From: Alistipes sp.
Lineage (GTDB): Bacteria > Bacteroidota > Bacteroidia > Bacteroidales > Rikenellaceae
Direction: 5' to 3'
DNA: 56,466 nucleotides
Assembly (NCBI GenBank): GCA_017631275.1
Contig: JAGBTQ010000006.1
Location: forward strand, 1 to 56,466
Part shown: piece by piece, positions 52,801 through 56,466 of the stretch
How the letters are laid out: each line of letters starts with the position of its first letter
How positions within the stretch are numbered: the stretch's first letter is position 1
Translations under genes and position numbers: made by a program
Notes under the pieces: generated by a model
Databases searched by the model: none
What the model saw: only the letters and a program-made list of their open reading frames with translations
What the model was told of the DNA's origin: nothing

Positions 52801-53050
52801 TCTCCTTGCGACCCGCAAGGTCATTGGTCTTAACGAAGTCCTTGGCTTCGATGAACGCCACAGGTGCATCCTTGCGCATTAGGATGTAATCAGGCGCACC
52901 AAAGTCATAACGCCTCGGCTCGTTGATAACAGTCATCTTGGGGAGTAACGATTGAAGTAACTCCTTCAGGGCGGGGCGGTAACTATGCTCGGTTGCCTTA
53001 CCCGTCTTATACTGTGCGTTGAGTTCCTTAATGTATTCTACTACAGTCAT
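49883..53050 (-). CDS. Type IIG/ISP-like fused nuclease-methyltransferase
   Basis: The 1055-residue protein looks like a single-chain restriction-modification enzyme. Residues 53-70 hold a PD-(D/E)xK nuclease motif (Pro53-Asp54 ... Glu68-Ala-Lys70). GVYYTPQPVV (318-327), DPATGTGTF (382-390, SAM-binding) and GNPPY (499-503, catalytic) are N6-adenine methyltransferase motifs. The C-terminal half (about 560-1055) should hold the target-recognition domain, as in type ISP enzymes. There is no helicase, unlike the ~1600-residue ISP enzymes. A TAnnTTTG box lies just upstream (53071-53078). The XRE gene lies 60 bp upstream. Confidence 0.88.
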   Translation of the reverse strand: MTVVEYIKELNAQYKTGKATEHSYRPALKELLQSLLPKMTVINEPRRYDFGAPDYILMRKDAPVAFIEAKDFVKTNDLAGRKENKEQFDRYKQSLDNIIFTDYLDFWLYRNGEFVDSVRIAELKGDKIVLVSENEAKFVSLIEHLANAQPQKITSSKKLAEIMAGKARLLADVIGRTLTKDVDEQGEIYGQMCAFKEVLMHDITPESFADLYAQTIAYGMFAARLHDTTPDTFSRQEASELIPRTNPFLRQMFQYIAGYDLDERVAWIVDDLAEAFRASDINKVMAGYGKRTRQTDPMIHFYEDFLSAYDQRLRKNCGVYYTPQPVVNYIVRAVDEILQSEFGLPMGLADTSKTTIEVLNQKVKKSDKDTYEIETHKVQILDPATGTGTFLAEVIHAIHDKMKGQQGLWQSYVEKHLLPRLNGFELLMASYAMAHLKLDMVLAETGYEANNSQRLRVYLTNSLEEHHADTGTLFANALSNEANQANHIKRDAPVMVVLGNPPYSGESNNKGKWIMSLMEDYKREPNTDKPLNERNPKWINDDYCKFIRLGQSFVDKNTEGVLAYINNHSFLDNPTFRGMRWSLMQSFDRIYIIDLHGNSKKKEVCPDGSKDENVFDIQQGVSINIFIKNGKKRKNELAEVYHCDLYGLREFKYNYLLEHSFATTDFTRIEPSAPFYFFMKRDTANEEVYNRGFAVNTLFPLNNIGVVTSRDGLVIDSDKAVLLSRIKHFADPTKSDGEVRTFFFGEKGRGSYLAGDNRDWKMADAKATIASIDHSQYVKPIFYRPFDTRYIYYHSAMIDFGREKVMRHFIEGDNVGIVVGRQCVSDWRYVFVTNKICEFNLTGTAGRFGSGYVFPLYLYDAQDGKTRRHNLDMEIVGQIAEKIGLQFEEEKSGNIEAFCPMDLLDYIYGILHSPSYREQFKEFLKVDFPRIPYPTDANEFRRIAEIGGELRRVHLMEASLPLVTEFNIKGTPIVEAIKVTDGNDDSLCKVWINDEQYFDNVPRVAWEFYIGGYQPAQKWLKDRKGMTLEWDDVMHYQRIISALCKTNELMIKLDD

Positions 53051-53070
53051 ATAGTATATATCTTAATATA

Positions 53071-53078
53071 CAAAGGTA
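53071..53078 (-). promoter_or_regulatory. -7 box of the nuclease-methyltransferase
   Basis: The minus-strand TACCTTTG fits TAnnTTTG and lies 21 bp before the ATG at 53050, inside the gap after the XRE gene. Confidence 0.55.
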
Positions 53079-53113
53079 ATAAAGATTATTGAAAGTGAAC
53101 ACCTGAAGTGTCG

Positions 53114-53404
53114 CTATTCAGCCTCAACCTCGGCAATGAAACGCTTGACCGCATCGAGGCTATCAACCTTAACAATGCGACCATCGTACTCTAAATAACC
53201 GCTTACGGTCTTACCTGTTGAGGTAGGCTTGAAGAGTTCTGCGACCTCAACATCGAGTATCTTTGCCACCTCCGAAAGTCGAGAGAGGGTTGGATTGCCG
53301 TTGAGGCTATTGGATAAGTTCACTCGGCTAATGCCTATCTGCTTGGCGATGTCCGCCATCGTTAGACCCTTTGCGTGGGCTAATTCGACTACTCGTAGTT
53401 CCAT
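53114..53404 (-). CDS. XRE-family regulator (controller-like)
   Basis: The 96-residue protein has an N-terminal helix-turn-helix (about 14-60: TMADIAKQIGISRVNLSNSL). A short C-terminal region follows (SGYLEYDGRIVKV). Its place directly upstream of a restriction-modification gene recalls C proteins, which delay nuclease expression. It has its own -7 box (TACCTTTG, 53424-53431) in the divergent promoter region and could also control the SH3/recombinase genes. Confidence 0.8.
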   Translation of the reverse strand: MELRVVELAHAKGLTMADIAKQIGISRVNLSNSLNGNPTLSRLSEVAKILDVEVAELFKPTSTGKTVSGYLEYDGRIVKVDSLDAVKRFIAEVEAE

Positions 53405-53423
53405 ATAAGTAATATATTTCTAA

Positions 53424-53431
53424 CAAAGGTA
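53424..53431 (-). promoter_or_regulatory. -7 box of the XRE gene
   Basis: The minus-strand TACCTTTG fits TAnnTTTG and lies 20 bp before the ATG at 53404. It is identical to the box before the nuclease-methyltransferase gene. Confidence 0.55.
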
Positions 53432-53469
53432 GTAAAAATATCAATATATCATTAAAAAAAAACATAAAA

Positions 53470-53555
53470 ATTACAATAAAACATTACAAATGCTTGCATA
53501 TATCAAAATAAAGTATTACATTTGTATCAGAAATAAACGATAAACCATTACAAAT
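53470..53555. promoter_or_regulatory. ATTACA repeats and promoter in the divergent region
   Basis: ATTACA occurs at 53470, 53483, 53515 and 53547; the second and fourth read ATTACAAAT. The last three are 32 bp apart. TACATTTG (53517-53524) with CTTG 20 bp upstream is a promoter for the plus-strand genes and overlaps the third site. Repressor binding is inferred. Confidence 0.5.
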
Positions 53556-53888
53556 ATGATACAGGTAGTAGCAATGAACGGTATGACAGCTCACAGAGCG
53601 AATGTAATCGCGCGACGCACAGGCTCGGAGGCGATGGGTATAATCAAGGCGCAGATGATTGACCTCTTGAAGGCGAAGTTGCAGAGTGGTGTGGCTCACT
53701 TTGTCTACATAAAGCAGAGCACGGGCGAAGTACGCGAGGCGTGGGGTACTTGCGCAAGTAACTTGATGAAGGCAACGCAGAATGGTCGAGGCTTAACGGG
53801 CGACCAAGTGAACACCGTTAAATACTTTGATGTTGTAGCGGGCGGTTATCGTAGCCTACGCTTCGAGAACTTGGTACAGGTGTTTTAA
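53556..53888 (+). CDS. SH3 beta-barrel (DUF2693) protein
   Basis: The 110-residue protein matches the DUF2693/SH3 beta-barrel family seen in Bacteroidota mobile elements: NGMTAHRANVIARR, then VHF-like AHFVYIKQSTGEVREAWGT, and the closing VKYFDVVAGGYRSLRFENL. Function is unknown; a DNA- or protein-binding role is usual speculation. It leads the plus-strand genes of the element, with the recombinase 34 bp downstream. Confidence 0.8.
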   Translation: MIQVVAMNGMTAHRANVIARRTGSEAMGIIKAQMIDLLKAKLQSGVAHFVYIKQSTGEVREAWGTCASNLMKATQNGRGLTGDQVNTVKYFDVVAGGYRSLRFENLVQVF

Positions 53889-53922
53889 CCATCCAAGATT
53901 GGTAGTATCGAATAACACATAT

Positions 53923-54564
53923 ATGGATAGTATGAAGAAGGCAGTTATATACGCGAGAGTTTCATCAGTCGGCGATAGACAATCAACCGCTCGTCAGGTC
54001 GCCGACCTGACACAGTATGCTACCACCAATGGAATGGTCGTAGCAGAAATCTACGAGGAGCATATAAGCGGTGCGGCTAAGAATGAGGAGCGTCCCGTGC
54101 TATGTGAGTGCTTGGACTACTGTATTGCTAATGGTATCCACACGCTTCTTATCAGCGAATTGAGCCGTCTTGGCCGTAATGTTGACGAGGTGCTTGCCAA
54201 TGTCAAGCGTTGCAAGGATAACAACCTCAACATCTACTTTCAAAAGGAGAACATATCTATCTTTCAGGCAGATGGCTCGAAAAACCCGTTCCTAAATATC
54301 TTTATAAGCGTCCTCGGAACTTGCGCCGAGATGGAGCGTGAGGCAATTAAGTTCCGCCTCGATAGTGGTCTAAAACGCTACCGTGAGCAAGGCGGTAAGG
54401 TTGGTCGCAAGGTCGGCTCTGTTAAGACCAAGGAGAAGAAGCAAGAGGAGTACGCAAAGGTACTACGATGCTTGAAACAAGGCAAGTCGATACGAGATAC
54501 ATCAGTCCTGTGTGGTGTGTCGGTCAGCACAGTATTCCGAGTGAAGCGTGAGTTTGGGGTGTAA
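53923..54564 (+). CDS. Serine recombinase (resolvase/invertase)
   Basis: The 213-residue protein has the resolvase catalytic domain: YARVSS near residue 10 with the nucleophilic serine, ISELSRLGRN near 88 with catalytic arginines, and an AEMEREAI helix. The C-terminal helix-turn-helix is SVLCGVSVSTVFRVKREF. It could invert or resolve DNA within the element; no pair of crossover sites was found. The ATG at 53923 is chosen over a TTG 24 bp upstream. Confidence 0.93.
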   Translation: MDSMKKAVIYARVSSVGDRQSTARQVADLTQYATTNGMVVAEIYEEHISGAAKNEERPVLCECLDYCIANGIHTLLISELSRLGRNVDEVLANVKRCKDNNLNIYFQKENISIFQADGSKNPFLNIFISVLGTCAEMEREAIKFRLDSGLKRYREQGGKVGRKVGSVKTKEKKQEEYAKVLRCLKQGKSIRDTSVLCGVSVSTVFRVKREFGV

Positions 54565-54617
54565 GTGCCTAATTTTAAAGCCAAAAATCCATATAAAATT
54601 ATCACGAGCAACTGTTG

Positions 54618-54644
54618 GGTGGGGTGTTATTTGCGTACCCCACC
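54618..54644. other. GC-rich hairpin in an AT-rich gap
   Basis: GGTGGGGT (54618-54625)/ACCCCACC (54637-54644), loop 11 nt, followed by A7, not T. It lies in the gap between the recombinase and the integrase (54565-54808), which holds no gene. A terminator on the plus strand is unlikely; an origin or oriT-like hairpin is possible. Confidence 0.4.
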
Positions 54645-54740
54645 AATAAAAAAATCAAAATGGATAACAGTTAAAAAATGACACTTATGACCCTATACCC
54701 CCTCCTATGTGACATAAAATTAGATGTGTTTCCATATAAA

Positions 54741-54787
54741 AATATATCCATAAAAGATTGATACACAATACTTAATATGGATATATT
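54741..54787 (-). terminator. Integrase terminator (AT-rich)
   Basis: AATATATCCATA (54741-54752)/TATGGATATATT (54776-54787) is a perfect 12-bp inverted repeat. On the minus strand it is followed by TTTTATATGG, 22 bp after the integrase stop. Confidence 0.55.
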
Positions 54788-54808
54788 AGATTAAAAATCA
54801 CAAAACAA

Positions 54809-56173
54809 TTACTCCTCTATTTCCATCAAATCAGTCGTAGACATTTCATCCTCGAATAGGCGTTGTAGGATGTCTGTATGCGCTTCATATAACTTCTCAT
54901 AGTCGATGGCGATGTAGTGATTAGCGGCTACGCTCTTACTTGAATGACCAAGACCCGCATCGACATACTCCTGACCTAACTGATACTCCGAACTCATCAA
55001 GGTTGACCAAGTATGGCGGGCTGTATAGAAACAGAACTCGTCATCGAAGCCCATAATCGTTCTAACCTGACGGGCTATCTTCTGAATGTTGCCCGCAAAG
55101 GTATGATACCTATTATATATAGCATCGAACGCAAAGTAGCGACTTGAACTAACAGCCTTACTCCATACATTAGCACGACTCGTCGTGAGATATGGAGCGA
55201 TAACATCGTGAAGTTGAGAGGCGTGCGCGTTCATCATAACAATTATCTCCTTACCTGTCTTATCTCTAATATACTTTATCTCTCCTGTGTCGCCCTTCAT
55301 CTTAACAGCCTTCTTCTGCAACTGATAGATGTCGGTCAAGTTCATACCCATACAGCAAAACGAGAAGATAAAAAGGTCGCGTACCATCCTCTGACGCATC
55401 GTTGGGAATGGGTAGTTGAGGAAGGCGCGTAGTTCGGCCATAGATAGAGTATAGGGCTGTGTATGTACCACGCCCGCCCTAAACTTCTTGAACGCACGCA
55501 AGACCCTTTCGGATAGCCTATCGGCATCCACAGCGCAGTTTATAACCTTCTTAAGACAACTCGCATAGGTGTTGACTGTCCAAGCAGATAGCGACTGAAG
55601 ATTAAGAGGATTACTACCACGCACATATTGATAACCGCCACCCTGAATGTATGAGAGGTAGCCCTTAACCCAATCAACAGTGATGTCCTTGAACAATATC
55701 TCATCCTTCCCTCGAACTGCTACTTGATAGTTCACAAGGCTTTTAAGGGCGTAGATGTACTTCTCTTGCGACTTTGGGGTCTGCATAGCTATCATATTCC
55801 AATACTCCACGAAATCGCCACTACCATTGCCCTCGTTCTGCTTCGAGTTAGGCGCGTAGTCAATGATGGCATCCATAATGTTCTTTGCAGTCATCTCTCC
55901 TAACACGCCACGCTTCTGAAGGAGAGCCTCAACCTCCTTCGCTCTAATCATTAGTTGTGCAAGGAACTCGTTGTTGCGCTCCTTCTCCTCACGAACATCG
56001 TGGGTATCTGTGCGTCTAATACTAATGCGCTGACCCTTCTCGTTCCATTCCGCCTTGGCAACGGACATATCCATCGAACGCATTGTATTGGTGTTGAGGT
56101 GGCGGATTTTAAGATAGACGGGATAAGTGCCATTATCCTTCTTTCTACCGAGTACATAGTTAAAGGTTGCCAT
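54809..56173 (-). CDS. Tyrosine integrase of the tRNA-Thr element
   Basis: The 454-residue protein is a Bacteroidota phage/ICE-type tyrosine recombinase. It has an arm-binding domain (about 1-90), a SAM-like core-binding domain (about 115-225) and a catalytic domain. Arg386-His387 (YTARHTW), His410 (LGHSS) and Tyr420 (NHYIAI) are present, and Lys305/308 fit the beta-hairpin lysine. The first arginine, usually near RGM, is Met275 (CCMGMNLTD). IntDOT of CTnDOT also lacks this residue. It lies nearest the right att site and should catalyse excision and integration at tRNA-Thr. Confidence 0.93.
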   Translation of the reverse strand: MATFNYVLGRKKDNGTYPVYLKIRHLNTNTMRSMDMSVAKAEWNEKGQRISIRRTDTHDVREEKERNNEFLAQLMIRAKEVEALLQKRGVLGEMTAKNIMDAIIDYAPNSKQNEGNGSGDFVEYWNMIAMQTPKSQEKYIYALKSLVNYQVAVRGKDEILFKDITVDWVKGYLSYIQGGGYQYVRGSNPLNLQSLSAWTVNTYASCLKKVINCAVDADRLSERVLRAFKKFRAGVVHTQPYTLSMAELRAFLNYPFPTMRQRMVRDLFIFSFCCMGMNLTDIYQLQKKAVKMKGDTGEIKYIRDKTGKEIIVMMNAHASQLHDVIAPYLTTSRANVWSKAVSSSRYFAFDAIYNRYHTFAGNIQKIARQVRTIMGFDDEFCFYTARHTWSTLMSSEYQLGQEYVDAGLGHSSKSVAANHYIAIDYEKLYEAHTDILQRLFEDEMSTTDLMEIEE

Positions 56174-56183
56174 AGATTACTCC

Positions 56184-56212
56184 ATTTACTCTGTATTTAC
56201 TCTGTTTTACTC
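56184..56212 (+). repeat. Right integrase arm-type sites
   Basis: ATTTACTCTGT at 56184-56194 and 56195-56205, then a partial TTTACTC (56206-56212). They begin 11 bp upstream of the integrase start, where they could also control that gene. Otherwise 56213-56330 holds nothing recognisable. Confidence 0.65.
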
Positions 56213-56330
56213 ACGGTAAAGATAGATAATATAAATGGAATAAGGAAATAAATTAACTCTTTTCTTATAACTTAAGATGTAAGTTAATCCTTGATAAATG
56301 GGTTTATAGGCTGATTTAGAGGTATATATA

Positions 56331-56362
56331 AAACAAAAGAGAGAAGCACGATGTCTTCTCTC
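56331..56362 (-). terminator. Element-borne terminator of tRNA-Thr
   Basis: GAGAGAAG (56339-56346)/CTTCTCTC (56355-56362), followed on the minus strand by TTTTGTTT. It ends the restored tRNA-Thr transcript. Confidence 0.8.
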
Positions 56363-56367
56363 CTTTG

Positions 56368-56439
<72 letters not shown>

Positions 56440-56466
56440 AATAATAAACCCTACTCCTATGAAAGA

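Overview
The window looks like a chromosomal segment of a Bacteroidales bacterium (phylum Bacteroidota). The evidence is the gene set and style: rnfBCDGEA with rseC, YjgP/YjgQ permease, DUF4954, BACON-type lipoprotein, Omp85-type barrel, DUF2693/SH3 protein, zinc-cysteine-free Tgt. Many genes are also preceded by the Bacteroidota -7 promoter box TAnnTTTG and lack strong Shine-Dalgarno sequences. The family cannot be fixed from the sequence; a Rikenellaceae-like relative would fit but is a guess.

Layout: 1-462 holds two abutting ~127-bp imperfect palindromes, an 18-bp tandem repeat and the groESL terminator. 463-5155 (minus) has groEL, groES, rarA and an MFS nucleoside-type permease. tRNA-Gln(CTG) lies at 5284-5354 and is followed by 450 bp of structured non-coding DNA. 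5813-12955 (minus) is a redox block: nadE, rseC and rnfB-C-D-G-E-A, encoding the ferredoxin:NAD+ oxidoreductase/ion pump; NadE has lost its glutaminase cysteine. 13107-21095 carries envelope genes: Omp85-like barrel, YtfJ-like protein, LMW phosphatase, a Clp-N-like protein, lipoprotein, MATE exporter, and a barrel-barrel-lipoprotein operon. 21132-30867 holds alkaline phosphatase, ung, a LicD-GT2 fusion behind a LuxE-like gene, infC (TTG start), thrS, two small membrane proteins, pdxA and a zinc-finger exported protein. 30908-38158 (minus) is a long co-directional run: hypothetical, SpoU methylase, rnz, trxB, DUF4954, rsmG, sigma factor, GT2. 38345-45933 (plus) has tgt, YjgP/Q permease, mqnE (futalosine menaquinone pathway), PASTA protein, rluD-type synthase and a YgiQ-like radical SAM protein. 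46023-47749 (minus) has a discoidin-like exported protein and a PfkB sugar/adenosine kinase.

48131-56409 is an ~8.3-kb integrative element inserted in the 3' half of tRNA-Thr(GGT). A 19-bp direct repeat (att core) bounds it, the intact tRNA lies at the right end, and a decayed 3' half with the old terminator lies at the left. Paired 11-bp direct repeats near both ends look like integrase arm sites. It encodes a tyrosine integrase lacking the usual first catalytic arginine, a serine recombinase, an SH3-fold protein, an XRE controller, a 1055-aa fused nuclease-methyltransferase (type IIG/ISP-like), a coupled 144-aa protein of unknown function, and a possible Rep-type initiator beneath a 33-bp palindrome. 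This island is the best place in the window to look for an undescribed defence or mobility module.

The chromosomal part is otherwise ordinary housekeeping and envelope DNA, with unusually many long intergenic palindromes.
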